Below are positions 44,682-54,120 of a stretch of 64,000 nt of DNA, piece after piece. The number at the start of each line of letters is the position of its first letter. The first letter of the stretch is position 1. This DNA comes from an uncultured Pseudomonadales bacterium. GTDB lineage: Bacteria > Pseudomonadota > Gammaproteobacteria > Pseudomonadales > Azotimanducaceae. The notes beneath the pieces were generated by a model. The model was not told the DNA's origin, ran no database searches, and saw only the letters and a program-made list of their open reading frames with translations. The position numbers were made by a program, and so were the translations under genes. Location of the stretch: NCBI GenBank assembly GCA_937775265.1, contig CALKBV010000009.1:1-64000 (forward strand). The letters run 5' to 3'.

Positions 44682-44917
44682 TTCGCCTGGTTTTTATGAA
44701 CCCTGATAGTGATGATTATCTCGCGTCTTTCCGTGAGCGTAGCGATGATCTCGTGACCATGGATGCGGCACCAGGCTGGAATGTCGCTTGTTACTCCCGG
44801 GTCGGTGCAGGTCACAGTGAGCAGGTCACCATCTTCAAGGGTTTTGATCTTATCCTGGGTGCGAATGACAGGCATAGGGCAGAGCAGTCTGCGGGCATCA
44901 ATCTCGTGTTCAGACAT
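44672..44917 (-). CDS. tusA: Sulfur carrier protein TusA
   Basis: An 81-residue TusA from the ATG at 44917. The sulfur-carrying cysteine is in the CPxP motif (LLCPMPVIRTQDKI), followed by GDLLTVTCTDPGVTSDIPAWCRIHGHEI. It passes persulfide sulfur to tRNA thiolation enzymes. Eight bases overlap the end of the PP-loop gene upstream, which is likely its partner. Its 3' end carries an NtrC site for glnA. Confidence 0.93.
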   Translation of the reverse strand: MSEHEIDARRLLCPMPVIRTQDKIKTLEDGDLLTVTCTDPGVTSDIPAWCRIHGHEIIATLTERREIIITIRVHKNQAKAP

Positions 44918-45959
44918 ACCAACTCTTGATGACTTCTGTAGCTGCAAGTGGAGTTACCGTAACCTCCCGCCCGTCCTTGCCGGGAGGGGTAATAGATAGA
45001 GTGACCCTGTCTCCGCCCCTGCCCTGGCTATACCGTGCAGCAATGCGGGCAGCGAAAAGCAGGTCATCGTCGCCCGGGGCGCCATCAACAATAGTGACGG
45101 GGCCGGGATGGGAAACTGTCCGGATAGTTGTGTGTTCGTGCTGGTAACCGGTCAAGTAGTGATTTTCACCTTCTTCCCGGCTAATGATGAGTTTGTAGTT
45201 TGGTGCAGGGCGAAGGTGGCGGCCGACTTTGAGAAGCATGATGTCATCAAGCTCGTAGTCACGTTCACCACGAGACTGCCAGAGATCTTCCAGTTTACTG
45301 GCATAAGATTTGTCAGTCAGGAAGCAGCAGCCTCCGGCCGGTTGCGAATATTCCTCGATGCCGAGGGACTCGGCCAACTCGATCTGAGGGGTGCGGTTAC
45401 GTCCATGAAAGCCGAATAGCCGGTCCCTATCCACCCAACCCTCGCGTTCGGGAAGGGTGAGCGGTAAATTTTTTGCACATAATGGACGTAACAGCCGATC
45501 ATCGGCACCGGATTCCCTGGCAATAATTGGCATAGTTGCCTTTCTCTGGGACATTGGTCGCTGGCCGATGACTTCGCCGGTGATAATGAAGTCGAAATCG
45601 TTCTCTTCCATCCATGCCCAGGCCGCTGCTTTGTTCACCATGAAGATTTTACAGTCCAGGCACGGGTTCAGGTGCTGGCCATATCCATGCTTTGGGTTAA
45701 GGACTACATCTTTGTATTCTTCAATAACATCAATAATATGCAGCTTGATGCCGAGCTCTTCTGCGACCCACAGAGCGTTGTTGCGCTTCTCTTTCTTCTT
45801 ATCTTTCGAGCGAATCGCGTGTGTATGGCCTTCAACACAGAAGCCCGTGAAAAAATTGATGCCCTCGACATGGATGCCCTGATCCAGGATTACCCTTGTC
45901 GCCAACATGGAGTCTAGCCCCCCTGATATCAGGGATACGGCTTTGCGTTGCTTGGCCAT
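44910..45959 (-). CDS. PP-loop tRNA-thiolation-like ATPase
   Basis: 349 residues. The N-terminal PP-loop ATP-pyrophosphatase motif is SLISGGLDSMLATRVI. Cysteine motifs CLDC and GGCCFLTD resemble those of MnmA/ThiI-type sulfurtransferases. The C-terminal part (LKVGRHLRPAPNYKLIISREEGEN) matches the NFACT-R/DUF814-like domain found in this subgroup. There is no THUMP domain, so this is not classical ThiI. With TusA coupled directly behind it, it probably activates a tRNA uridine for sulfur insertion. The exact modification is unknown. Confidence 0.82.
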   Translation of the reverse strand: MAKQRKAVSLISGGLDSMLATRVILDQGIHVEGINFFTGFCVEGHTHAIRSKDKKKEKRNNALWVAEELGIKLHIIDVIEEYKDVVLNPKHGYGQHLNPCLDCKIFMVNKAAAWAWMEENDFDFIITGEVIGQRPMSQRKATMPIIARESGADDRLLRPLCAKNLPLTLPEREGWVDRDRLFGFHGRNRTPQIELAESLGIEEYSQPAGGCCFLTDKSYASKLEDLWQSRGERDYELDDIMLLKVGRHLRPAPNYKLIISREEGENHYLTGYQHEHTTIRTVSHPGPVTIVDGAPGDDDLLFAARIAARYSQGRGGDRVTLSITPPGKDGREVTVTPLAATEVIKSWYV

Positions 45960-46074
45960 TAATGCCTTTTGGTCCTAGGATGGAAAATTTGCCGCGCATT
46001 ATATATCAGCTTGGGTATAATTCCGCCGTTTTCGCACCCTATCCATTGAGCGCCACCCACAGACTGCTTCCCCT

Positions 46075-47898
46075 ATGACAGATACTGAACTGCGTAACAT
46101 TGCAATTATTGCCCACGTTGACCATGGCAAGACTACCCTTATAGACAAGCTGTTGTCCCAGGCAGGTGCCCTGCAACGCGGCGAAGATGAAGGTGAGCGC
46201 CTCATGGATTCCAATGATCTTGAGCGTGAGCGGGGCATTACTATTCTAGCCAAAAACACGTCGCTTACGTGGAGAAATTTCCGAATTAATATTGTGGATA
46301 CGCCTGGACACGCGGATTTTGGTGGGGAGGTAGAACGAATCCTGTCGATGGTCGATTCTGTCCTGCTGCTGGTTGATGCAGTTGAAGGCCCAATGCCTCA
46401 GACGCGATTTGTGACCAGTAAGGCGTTCGAGAATGGCCTGAACCCGATAGTCATGATTAACAAGATAGACCGCGACGGAGCCCGTCCAGACTGGGTGGTT
46501 GACGAGGTGTTTGAGCTATTTGACCAGTTGGGTGCAAATGACGAACAGCTTGACTTCCCCGTGATCTATGGCTCGGCGATACAAGGTCGTGCCGGACTCA
46601 CACCGGATAAGTTAGAGGACGACCTGAGCTGTTTGCTTGAAGCTATAATCGAGAAGGTTCCACCACCTGCCACAGATATAAATGGCCCACTGCAGATGCA
46701 GATTAGTGCGCTGGATTTCAGTAACTACGTCGGTGTCATTGGGCTAGGGAGGATTACCCGCGGCGAGATAGTGACTGGAGCCCAGGTCGTTGTCGTTTCT
46801 CGGGATGGAGAAGAGAGGAAAGGCAAGATACTGCAGGTGATGGGTTATAAAGGTTTGGAACGATCGGCCGTTGAACGAGCTTTCGCCGGGGATATTGTAT
46901 GCATCAGCGGAGTAGATGGTATAAAGATTTCCGATACGATCTGTGCCGTGGGACATCCTGAAGCGTTACCGGCGCTTCAAGTGGACGAGCCTACTATCTC
47001 AATGACCTTCCAGGTTAATACATCTCCTTTTGCCGGTCTTGATGGGAAATTTGTTACCAGCCGTCATCTTAAGGAGCGATTGGAAAAGGAGCTTCTGTAT
47101 AACGTCGCACTCCGAGTTGAACCTACGGCACATGCCGATAAATTCAAAGTATCCGGCCGGGGCGAGCTTCATTTGTCAGTGCTGATCGAAACCATGCGAC
47201 GCGAGGGTTACGAGTTGGCGGTGGGAAGACCCGAAGTTATCTTCCGTGAGGTCGATGAGAAGGTAGAGGAACCTTTTGAGGACCTGATGCTGGACATCAA
47301 TGATGGGCATCAGGGAAGTACCATGGAGGAGTTGGGGCTGCGGAAAGCGACCATGACCAACATGATGCCAGATGGCTCGGGACGGACGAGGCTGGAGTTC
47401 AATATACCAACGCGAGCATTAATTGGATTCAGGTCAGAGTTCATGACCATAACATCGGGGACCGGGATCATGAATAGCGTGTTCTCCCACTATGGGCGAG
47501 TCGTTAGCGAAGACTCCTCCAACCGAACCAACGGTGTGCTAGTGTCGATGACGAGCGGGAAAAGTGTGGCGTTCTCGCTCAATAACCTGCAAGCCCGGGG
47601 CCGGCTTTTTGTAGGCCCGAATGTGGAGATTTATGAGGGCATGATCGTCGGTTTGCATTCCAGGGGAAATGATTTGCCCGTTAATCCCATAAAGGAAAAG
47701 CAGTTAACCAATGTTCGAGCCTCGGGCACGGATGAAAATGTGATGTTGACTCCTCCTGTTAGGCACTCCCTTGAAGCGGCGATTGAATTCATTAATGATG
47801 AAGAGCTGGTTGAAGTCACGCCGAATCATTTGCGTTTACGCAAAAAGTTGCTGACTGAAAATGAACGTAAGCGAGCATCCCGAGAGAAGATTGCCTGA
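46075..47898 (+). CDS. typA: Ribosome-associated GTPase BipA/TypA
   Basis: A 607-residue translational GTPase with G1 [15 protein letters not shown], switch [14 protein letters not shown] and G4 [12 protein letters not shown], then domain II, EF-G-like domains III and V, and the BipA-specific C-terminal domain ([40 protein letters not shown] read in parts). It assists 50S assembly and adaptation to cold or stress. The last A of its TGA stop is the first base of the next gene's ATG (TGATG). Confidence 0.98.
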   Translation: MTDTELRNIAIIAHVDHGKTTLIDKLLSQAGALQRGEDEGERLMDSNDLERERGITILAKNTSLTWRNFRINIVDTPGHADFGGEVERILSMVDSVLLLVDAVEGPMPQTRFVTSKAFENGLNPIVMINKIDRDGARPDWVVDEVFELFDQLGANDEQLDFPVIYGSAIQGRAGLTPDKLEDDLSCLLEAIIEKVPPPATDINGPLQMQISALDFSNYVGVIGLGRITRGEIVTGAQVVVVSRDGEERKGKILQVMGYKGLERSAVERAFAGDIVCISGVDGIKISDTICAVGHPEALPALQVDEPTISMTFQVNTSPFAGLDGKFVTSRHLKERLEKELLYNVALRVEPTAHADKFKVSGRGELHLSVLIETMRREGYELAVGRPEVIFREVDEKVEEPFEDLMLDINDGHQGSTMEELGLRKATMTNMMPDGSGRTRLEFNIPTRALIGFRSEFMTITSGTGIMNSVFSHYGRVVSEDSSNRTNGVLVSMTSGKSVAFSLNNLQARGRLFVGPNVEIYEGMIVGLHSRGNDLPVNPIKEKQLTNVRASGTDENVMLTPPVRHSLEAAIEFINDEELVEVTPNHLRLRKKLLTENERKRASREKIA

Positions 47899-48881
47899 TG
47901 CTACCCCTTTACCCTGAGATAAAGCCTTATGCTCGGCATCAGCTGAAAGTTGATGATGTACACGAGTTGTACATTGATGAAAGTGGAACGCCCGATGGGA
48001 TACCTGTCGTATTCGTTCATGGTGGGCCCGGGTCCGGCTGTGAATTTAACTCGCGATGCTATTTTAGCCCCGAGAAGTACCGCATCATCCTGTTTGACCA
48101 GAGAGGTGCTGGCCGGTCAACGCCGAATACAGAGTTGACTGACAACACGACAGACCATCTTGTGTCTGATATGAACAAGATCCGCGAGTATCTGGGGATT
48201 GATAAATGGATCGTGTTTGGTGGTGGATGGGGCGCAACGCTCAGCCTCGCCTATGCGCAAAAAAATCCGGAAACCGTTCTGGGCCTGATCCTCAGAGGAG
48301 TCTTCCTGGGGCGCCAACAGGACATCGACTGGTTTAGTGAGGAAGGAACAAGTCTTTTCTTCCCTGATCACTGGGAAGATTTTGTTTCGCCGGTCCTTAA
48401 TAAGGGCAAGGCGGAAGGTAACGAAAAGCCAAGCAATTGTGAGGCCTATCACGAGCTGATGATGCAGGATAACGAGTTGGCCCGTATGTCTGCAGCGAAA
48501 GCCTGGTCAACCTGGGAAGCACATACTTCGACGCTTCATCCAGATCCACGATTGATTAAACATTTTTCAGATGGCGGTCGGGCACATGCAAGATGCCTGA
48601 TTGCGACTCATTATTTCAGGAATCAGTGTTTCCTTGAGCCTGGTCAGTTGCTTAAGAATGCCTCTGTCCTGAAGGACATCCCGGGTATTATCGTTCATGC
48701 GCGGTTTGACTGTGTCAGCCCTCTGGGCAATGCCCACCAGCTTCGTAAAGCCTGGCCAACTTCGCAGTTATACATTGTCCGGGAAGCCGGACACTCGGCG
48801 ACAGAGCCTGCGATGATCGATGCACTTATTCGTGCTACCCGAGATATGGCGCTCAGGTTCGAAGCCGACTTCCACGTTTAG
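47898..48881 (+). CDS. Proline iminopeptidase homologue lacking the Ser nucleophile
   Basis: 327 residues, colinear with the S33 proline iminopeptidase Pip: oxyanion HGGPGSGC, DQRGAGRSTPN, cap domain, Asp271 in HARFDCVSP and His299 in REAGHSA. The nucleophile elbow, normally GGSWGS, reads G108-G-G-W-G-A: codon 110 is GGA, not serine. The Glu in the usual ARIExHYF motif, which helps bind the substrate's amino terminus, is also changed (ARCLIATHYF). It is probably not a peptidase; it may bind a ligand or use another mechanism. Its start overlaps the typA stop; dtd follows 12 bp later. Confidence 0.9.
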   Translation: MLPLYPEIKPYARHQLKVDDVHELYIDESGTPDGIPVVFVHGGPGSGCEFNSRCYFSPEKYRIILFDQRGAGRSTPNTELTDNTTDHLVSDMNKIREYLGIDKWIVFGGGWGATLSLAYAQKNPETVLGLILRGVFLGRQQDIDWFSEEGTSLFFPDHWEDFVSPVLNKGKAEGNEKPSNCEAYHELMMQDNELARMSAAKAWSTWEAHTSTLHPDPRLIKHFSDGGRAHARCLIATHYFRNQCFLEPGQLLKNASVLKDIPGIIVHARFDCVSPLGNAHQLRKAWPTSQLYIVREAGHSATEPAMIDALIRATRDMALRFEADFHV

Positions 48882-48893
48882 GCGTCTTTCACA

Positions 48894-49328
48894 GTGCTTG
48901 GTCTGATTCAACGAGTAAGCGATGCCTCAGTAGTCATTAATGGCGAGGTTCATGGCGAAATTGGTCCTGGCCTACTGCTTCTTCTTGGGGTTCAGAGGGA
49001 AGATACGCTAGCGAGAGCAGAGAAATTGCTTTCGAAGATCGTAAACTACCGGGTCTTCAATGATGAAAAAGATCACATGAACCTTTCTCTGATAGACGTG
49101 AAGGGTTCACTGCTGATTGTTTCGCAGTTCACCTTGGCCGCAGATACCCACAAAGGGCTGCGTCCATCATTTTCTTCGGCTGCCTCACCGAAGCTTGCAG
49201 AAAGGCTCTACAACGATTTTGTTGAAGCGGCGCGGCGGTTCGTGCCAGTGGAGACAGGCCAATTTGGTGCAGATATGAAGGTGTCGCTGACGAATGATGG
49301 GCCTGTGACGTTCCAGCTCAATTCCTGA
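48894..49328 (+). CDS. dtd: D-aminoacyl-tRNA deacylase
   Basis: A 144-residue Dtd, starting at GTG. The conserved active-site pieces are LIQRVSDASVVINGEV, LIVSQFTLAADTHKGLRPSF and the C-terminal NDGPVTFQLN (Gly-cisPro motif). It hydrolyses D-amino acids from tRNA. It follows the Pip homologue by 12 bp and ends 6 bp from the convergent tatC stop. Confidence 0.95.
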   Translation: MLGLIQRVSDASVVINGEVHGEIGPGLLLLLGVQREDTLARAEKLLSKIVNYRVFNDEKDHMNLSLIDVKGSLLIVSQFTLAADTHKGLRPSFSSAASPKLAERLYNDFVEAARRFVPVETGQFGADMKVSLTNDGPVTFQLNS

Positions 49329-49334
49329 ACAACG

Positions 49335-50129
49335 TTACTCGTTAGCCTCCGCGGAGTCGGATCGATCCAGTTTGAAAATCCGAGCAAACAATATACCGAT
49401 TTCGAAGAGCAGCCACATGGGAAAGGCAAGCAGCACCTGTGAGATGATGTCCGGCGGAGTTAATACCATGCCTACAACAAAGCAGCCGACGATAACGTAT
49501 GCTCGCTTGCTGGCGATGGAATCGATCGTTGTTGCCCCTGTCCAGATTAACAGCACCGTGGCGATTGGTATTTCAAAAGCAAGACCAAAAGCGAAGAACA
49601 ATTTCAGGACGAAATCCAGGTAGCGATTAATGTCTGTCATGACAGTAACGCCTTCTGGCGCCGCTGCAGTAAAGAAGCCAAAAACCAGAGGGAAGACTAC
49701 ATAAAAAGCGAACGCGATCCCTGCGTAGAAAAGCAAAATGCTGCTAATCAGCAATGGCATCGCGATCTTCTTTTCGTTTGAGTAAAGCCCTGGTGCAATA
49801 AAACTCCAGATCTGGTGGAGGATGTATGGCATGGCGACGAATATCGATAGCACCAGCGATAGTTTAAACGGAGTTAGAAAGGGCGAGGCGACGTCAGTGG
49901 CTATCATCGTCGTGCCTTCCGGCAGAAACTGCCGGAGTGGTTCAGATATGTAAGAGTAGATGTCGTTTGCGACGTAAAACAGCGGCAGGAAAATGATCAG
50001 TACCGAAAGGATTGCATGCAGCAGACGAGTTCGCAGTTCAATAAGGTGATCGACCAGAGGTTGTCCCTGATCTTGAGAAGAAGAGTCTTGAGAAGAAGAT
50101 TCCTGCTGTGGAGAGTCCTGGTCAGTCAT
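49335..50129 (-). CDS. tatC: Twin-arginine translocase TatC
   Basis: 264 residues from the ATG at 50129, with six membrane helices. Family signatures are [45 protein letters not shown] and [14 protein letters not shown]. It recognises RR-signal peptides. The N-terminus is unusual in being Ser/Gln rich ([16 protein letters not shown]). Its start overlaps the tatB stop by eight bases. An upstream in-frame start would lie inside tatB and is less likely. Confidence 0.96.
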   Translation of the reverse strand: MTDQDSPQQESSSQDSSSQDQGQPLVDHLIELRTRLLHAILSVLIIFLPLFYVANDIYSYISEPLRQFLPEGTTMIATDVASPFLTPFKLSLVLSIFVAMPYILHQIWSFIAPGLYSNEKKIAMPLLISSILLFYAGIAFAFYVVFPLVFGFFTAAAPEGVTVMTDINRYLDFVLKLFFAFGLAFEIPIATVLLIWTGATTIDSIASKRAYVIVGCFVVGMVLTPPDIISQVLLAFPMWLLFEIGILFARIFKLDRSDSAEANE

Positions 50130-50466
50130 TGTCTTTGGTCCGGGATTCGTTTTTATCAGCAGGCGCGTAAGTCTCAGCGTGTTCAACCGTGGCGTTGATC
50201 GTGGTCCTGACATCCTGACCGGCCTGCTGGAGGGTGTTTTTGGTTTCCTCCAGTTCCTTTATGATGTTTTCGTTGTGCAATTGTTGACGAATTTCATCTG
50301 CACCGATCTCTGATTCGATTTCCCGGCGAATGCTGGCGAAGCTTCTTTGGAACCGGCCGACCCACAATGACATGGTGCGAATTGCTTCCGGGAGTTTTTC
50401 CGGGCCAATGACCAGCAGGGCAACTATGCTGACGACCACTAGCTCCGGGAACCCTATGTCGAACAT
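50122..50466 (-). CDS. tatB: Twin-arginine translocase TatB
   Basis: 114 residues: short transmembrane helix [26 protein letters not shown] (with the conserved Glu and GPEKLP hinge), then an amphipathic helix and a charged tail. It forms the receptor complex with TatC. It is flanked by tatA (36-bp gap) and tatC (overlap). Confidence 0.95.
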   Translation of the reverse strand: MFDIGFPELVVVSIVALLVIGPEKLPEAIRTMSLWVGRFQRSFASIRREIESEIGADEIRQQLHNENIIKELEETKNTLQQAGQDVRTTINATVEHAETYAPADKNESRTKDND

Positions 50467-50502
50467 CTTATTTTCCGAGGTGTCGTTGGCGTGCGGAGAC
50501 TT

Positions 50503-50709
50503 TTAACTGGGCTCTTTGGTTTCTTGTGTTTCTGCTAATTCAGCGCTCTCGTCACCGTCTGTTCCAGCTGTCTTTTCATCACTGACTGCAGTTCGGAAAC
50601 CCTTGATTGCTGAGCCCAGATCGTTGCCAAGCGATTTGAGTTTTGTGGTGCCAAAGAGTAACAGGACAATGACCAGAATGATGATGAGTTCTGTTATACC
50701 AAAGGACAT
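50503..50709 (-). CDS. tatA: Twin-arginine translocase TatA
   Basis: 68 residues: a membrane helix [20 protein letters not shown] with the FGxxKL hinge, then amphipathic helix [15 protein letters not shown] and an acidic tail. It forms the oligomeric pore component. GGAGGT precedes the ATG. It lies 31 bp behind hisE. Confidence 0.95.
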   Translation of the reverse strand: MSFGITELIIILVIVLLLFGTTKLKSLGNDLGSAIKGFRTAVSDEKTAGTDGDESAELAETQETKEPS

Positions 50710-50740
50710 AGCGACCTCCTTTCTAATAATATTGTGTTGG

Positions 50741-51070
50741 TTATTTTGATCTTGATGCTTTTTCTTCCAGGCCTGATGTGCCGAACCTGCGTTCCAGTTC
50801 TTCGAGTACAGCTGCCGGTGAAGATTCCATGTGCCCTAACAATACCATGGTGTGGAACCATAGGTCGGCTGTTTCCCTGACCAGTTCTTCGACGTTGCCA
50901 GATGACTCCGCTCCTTTTGCTGCAAGAATGACCTCTGTTGCCTCTTCGCCGACCTTCTCAAGAATCTTGTTGACTCCTTTTGCATGCAAGCCAGCCACAT
51001 AGGATGTGGACGGATCTGCATGCCTGCGTTCCTCTAGAATTATGGTTAGCCTTTCCAGAATGCTATCCAT
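50741..51070 (-). CDS. hisE: Phosphoribosyl-ATP pyrophosphatase HisE
   Basis: 109 residues of the all-alpha NTP pyrophosphatase fold: [44 protein letters not shown] (metal-binding EExxE helix) and [16 protein letters not shown]. It does the second step of histidine synthesis. It overlaps hisI by eight bases. It is separate from HisI, not fused as in enterics. Confidence 0.96.
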   Translation of the reverse strand: MDSILERLTIILEERRHADPSTSYVAGLHAKGVNKILEKVGEEATEVILAAKGAESSGNVEELVRETADLWFHTMVLLGHMESSPAAVLEELERRFGTSGLEEKASRSK

Positions 51071-51464
51071 CGGAGTAAATTTCCTTGGGGTCCTTTAGGA
51101 CAGGTTCGGATATTTGCCAGCCATCTTTGGTTAGTACCCTGAAGAAACAGGAGTTTCTGCCTGTATGACAAGCAATATTGCCTTTCTGCTCAACGACCAA
51201 TGTTAGCACATCACCATCACAGTCAAGCTGGACGCTTTTTACAGCTTGTTCATGGCCAGATGACTCACCTTTTCGCCAGAGTTGATCCCGAGACCGGGAC
51301 CAGTAGGTGGCTAACCCGGTTTCAATTGTTTCAAGCAGCGCAGTTTTGTTCATCCAGGCGACCATTAATACGCGATGTGATTCGAAATCCTGCGCTATGA
51401 CGGGGATAAGCCCTGCATCGTCAAAGCTGATTTCGTTAACCCAGTCTGTGTTTGTTTGTTCCAT
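51063..51464 (-). CDS. hisI: Phosphoribosyl-AMP cyclohydrolase HisI
   Basis: 133 residues. Motifs [40 protein letters not shown] and [27 protein letters not shown] carry the metal-binding Asp and Cys residues. It opens the purine ring in the third step of histidine synthesis. Located between ubiB and hisE, as in pseudomonads. A tandem repeat array stands in the gap upstream. Confidence 0.96.
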   Translation of the reverse strand: MEQTNTDWVNEISFDDAGLIPVIAQDFESHRVLMVAWMNKTALLETIETGLATYWSRSRDQLWRKGESSGHEQAVKSVQLDCDGDVLTLVVEQKGNIACHTGRNSCFFRVLTKDGWQISEPVLKDPKEIYSDG

Positions 51465-51510
51465 TATGATTCCAATTCTACTGCTTAAAGGTTTTACCCT
51501 AAAGCAGGCT

Positions 51511-51582
51511 TTTCTAATGAGAGCTCTTTAATAAGGGCTATTTAACAAGAGCTATTTGATAAGGGCTTTTTGATACTGGCTA
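51511..51582 (-). repeat. Tandem 14-bp repeats between ubiB and hisI
   Basis: Four adjacent 14-bp units on the + strand: TTTAATAAGGGCTA (51527), TTTAACAAGAGCTA (51541), TTTGATAAGGGCTT (51555), TTTGATACTGGCTA (51569). A degenerate 16-bp unit, TTTCTAATGAGAGCTC, stands before them (51511). The array lies 47 bp upstream of the hisI ATG, in the leader. Confidence 0.9.
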
Positions 51583-51609
51583 TGAAAAAAGGGCAGCGAG
51601 AATATCATG

Positions 51610-53256
51610 TCAGGAATGAATATACATCCAGTAGATCCCCAGCATTCCCAGCACCGATCCTGGGACAATGGGATCAATATCTGCTGCGTATCCTGTGGTG
51701 GGGGCGACGAGTGAGAGTATTGCACCGATCAGAGCCAGGCCGCCTAGGCGCTGGTATTTTGCACGCCTGGTCTGTTCCTGCAGGGCTTGTTTTACCTCTG
51801 TCAGTGTTGCGATCTGCGCGCGGTTCTGCGCGGCTATATCTAGTATCTCCACCATGGCGTCGTAAGCCAGGTCTGGAATTTCAGGAAGCTGGTCCAGCCA
51901 TCGCGGAGCTTTCTCTGAAATTCTTTTGATAAGGCCTGCGACCCCGATTCTGTCTTTCATCCATCTTTCCATGAATGGTGCCGCAGTTTCCCACAGGTCG
52001 AGGTCCGGATAGATTTGTCGACCCATACCTTCAATGTTGATTAGTGTTTTTTGTAAAAGTACCAGTTGTGGTTGTACTTCCATGTTGTATCTTCGCGCGG
52101 TATCAAACAGTTCCAGAAGCACTCTTCCAAAAGAAATGTCTTTTATGGGCTTCTGAAAAAATGGGTCACAAACCCGTCTGATGACCTCGGAAAATTCATT
52201 AATGTCTGTATCAAAGGGGACCCAACCGCTTTTCACATGCAGGCGGGCGACTTCATCATAGTCTCGATGAAAGAACGCGAGCAGGTTTCGCGCCAGATAG
52301 TCTTTATCGTTCTCGGTCAATGACCCCATGATGGCGCAATCCAGGGCGATGTAGGTTGGATTGTCAGGATCTGTAACATCGACGAATACGTTGCCAGGAT
52401 GCATATCCGCGTGGAAAAAATTATCTTCAAACACCTGAGAGAAAAATATTTCCACGCCAAGATGTGCCAGTTTTTTTAGATCAACATTTTTGTCCCGAAG
52501 AGACGGCAGGTCCGTTGCGGTAACGCCGTAGATTCGCTCCATTACCATGATGCGACTGGTGGAGCAGGTTTCATAAACTTCCGGAACGAAGAGCTTGCCC
52601 GACGCCGACCAGTTATCACGGAGGCGTCTGCTGTTGTTCGCTTCCAGTTTCAGGTCGAGTTCCCCAAGAATGACCGACTCATAGTCTTTGACGATGGCGG
52701 ATGGGTGTAAACGCCTGGCGTCTGGCCAGAACTTCTCGAGTAGCTTGGCGCAAAAGTACATCAGTTTGATGTCGCGTTCGATGATCTTTTGGATTCCGGG
52801 TCGTATGACCTTTACCACCACTTCCTTTTCGACCGGGCCGATGGTCATGGTTGCAGCGTGAACCTGGGCGAGTGAGGCAGATGCGAGCGGAACGGAATCG
52901 AATGAAGTAAATAGAGAGGGAATAGGGCACCTGATTTCGCTTTCTATTATTTTTACCGCAGTGCCTCCGTCAAACGCGGGTACTTGATCCTGAAGTTTCT
53001 GCAGTTCTTGCGACATCTCGTCGCTGAAGAGGTCTTTACGGGTAGAGAGTATCTGGCCGAACTTGATAAAAATAGGGCCAAGTTGTTCAAGCGCCAATCT
53101 GGCTGATTCCGGGCCCGAAGTTTGCGGTTCCGGAAATAGTTTGAGTATCCATAGGAGCGTCGCTACAGCACCCTTGCGGGCTTCGTTAGGTATGTTCCGA
53201 TCCAGCCTGAGTCGGGCGAAAGTCGAGAGGATTCGGATAATCCGCAGGAAGTTCAT
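51610..53256 (-). CDS. ubiB: Ubiquinone biosynthesis atypical kinase UbiB
   Basis: A 548-residue protein of the ABC1/ADCK family. The KxGQ motif appears in IFIKFGQILSTRKDLF, the Ala-rich loop in PLASASLAQVH, the catalytic-loop region in FFHADMHPGNVFV and the metal Asp in YIALDCAIMG. Two C-terminal membrane helices anchor it. It supports ubiquinone synthesis, perhaps by ATP-driven lipid extraction. Its ATG overlaps the ubiE stop by four bases. Confidence 0.97.
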   Translation of the reverse strand: MNFLRIIRILSTFARLRLDRNIPNEARKGAVATLLWILKLFPEPQTSGPESARLALEQLGPIFIKFGQILSTRKDLFSDEMSQELQKLQDQVPAFDGGTAVKIIESEIRCPIPSLFTSFDSVPLASASLAQVHAATMTIGPVEKEVVVKVIRPGIQKIIERDIKLMYFCAKLLEKFWPDARRLHPSAIVKDYESVILGELDLKLEANNSRRLRDNWSASGKLFVPEVYETCSTSRIMVMERIYGVTATDLPSLRDKNVDLKKLAHLGVEIFFSQVFEDNFFHADMHPGNVFVDVTDPDNPTYIALDCAIMGSLTENDKDYLARNLLAFFHRDYDEVARLHVKSGWVPFDTDINEFSEVIRRVCDPFFQKPIKDISFGRVLLELFDTARRYNMEVQPQLVLLQKTLINIEGMGRQIYPDLDLWETAAPFMERWMKDRIGVAGLIKRISEKAPRWLDQLPEIPDLAYDAMVEILDIAAQNRAQIATLTEVKQALQEQTRRAKYQRLGGLALIGAILSLVAPTTGYAADIDPIVPGSVLGMLGIYWMYIHS

Positions 53257-54020
53257 GCCGTTGGTTCCAGTCTTGGTTTTGTGCCCTGATGGATTGCCGC
53301 AATACCATTTAGCAGGTTCTGGTACCGCACTCTGCCAAAGCCGGCGTTGCCGATCATGTCGCTGAGCGTCTGCTGGTCTGGATGCATCTCAATGGATTCC
53401 ACCAGGTACTGGTAACTGCTTTCATCGCCTGTCACCAGCTTCCCAATCTTTGGCCAAATTTTGCTAAAGCCCTTATAGGCATTTTGGACAAGTGTGTTGT
53501 CCGGTGTTGAAAACTCGAGAATGACGAGTTTCCCGCCGGGCTTGATGACTTTGTACATCTCGCGGAGTGCGGATTCTTTTGCAGTAAAGTTACGCAACCC
53601 GAATGCAATCGTGATGGCATTGAACGAATTGTCGGGGAAGGGTAGTTTTTCCCCGTCTGCCTGCACGTAACTGACATTGGTCAAGATGCCACGGTTGAGC
53701 AGCTTGTCCCGGCCCTGGGAGAGCATACTTCCGTTGATATCGCAGATATAGACGCGTCCGTCTGTCCCGACGTATTCCGACAACAGGATAGCCATGTCCC
53801 CGGTGCCTCCTGCCAAATCAAGAATATGATGACCAGTGCGCGCGTGAGTCGCATTGGCGGCCATTTTCTTCATAACACGATGAGTTCCGAGAGACATGAC
53901 ATCGTTCATAATGTCGTATCTCTCAGCCACTGAATGGAAGACCTGGGCTACTTTGTCTGCCTTTTCAGAGATGGGTACTTTTTGGTACCCAAAATGCGTG
54001 ACGTCGTCTTCTTTGTCCAT
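53253..54020 (-). CDS. ubiE: Ubiquinone/menaquinone C-methyltransferase UbiE
   Basis: A 255-residue SAM methyltransferase: VAQVFHSVAERYDIMNDVMSLGTHR, SAM motif ILDLAGGTGDMAILL, and IAFGLRNFTAKESALREMYKVIKPGGKLVILEFSTP. It methylates the quinone ring precursor. It heads the ubiE-ubiB unit, with the genes overlapping. In Pseudomonas a ubiJ-like gene is usual between them; it is absent here. Confidence 0.97.
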   Translation of the reverse strand: MDKEDDVTHFGYQKVPISEKADKVAQVFHSVAERYDIMNDVMSLGTHRVMKKMAANATHARTGHHILDLAGGTGDMAILLSEYVGTDGRVYICDINGSMLSQGRDKLLNRGILTNVSYVQADGEKLPFPDNSFNAITIAFGLRNFTAKESALREMYKVIKPGGKLVILEFSTPDNTLVQNAYKGFSKIWPKIGKLVTGDESSYQYLVESIEMHPDQQTLSDMIGNAGFGRVRYQNLLNGIAAIHQGTKPRLEPTA

Positions 54021-54120
54021 ACTCAGCTAGTGATGCGATTCGATCGGGGAAGTGCATTGTATCCTGTCTATCTTTAGAAGGGATGTTTTTTGGGATGACG
54101 GGGTTAAGTCTGTCTTCTGC

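Noticed and set aside
45989..46021. Possible typA promoter (TTGCCG ... TATAAT)
   Set aside because: The -10 box is good, but the spacing to any -35-like box is wrong (about 21 bp).
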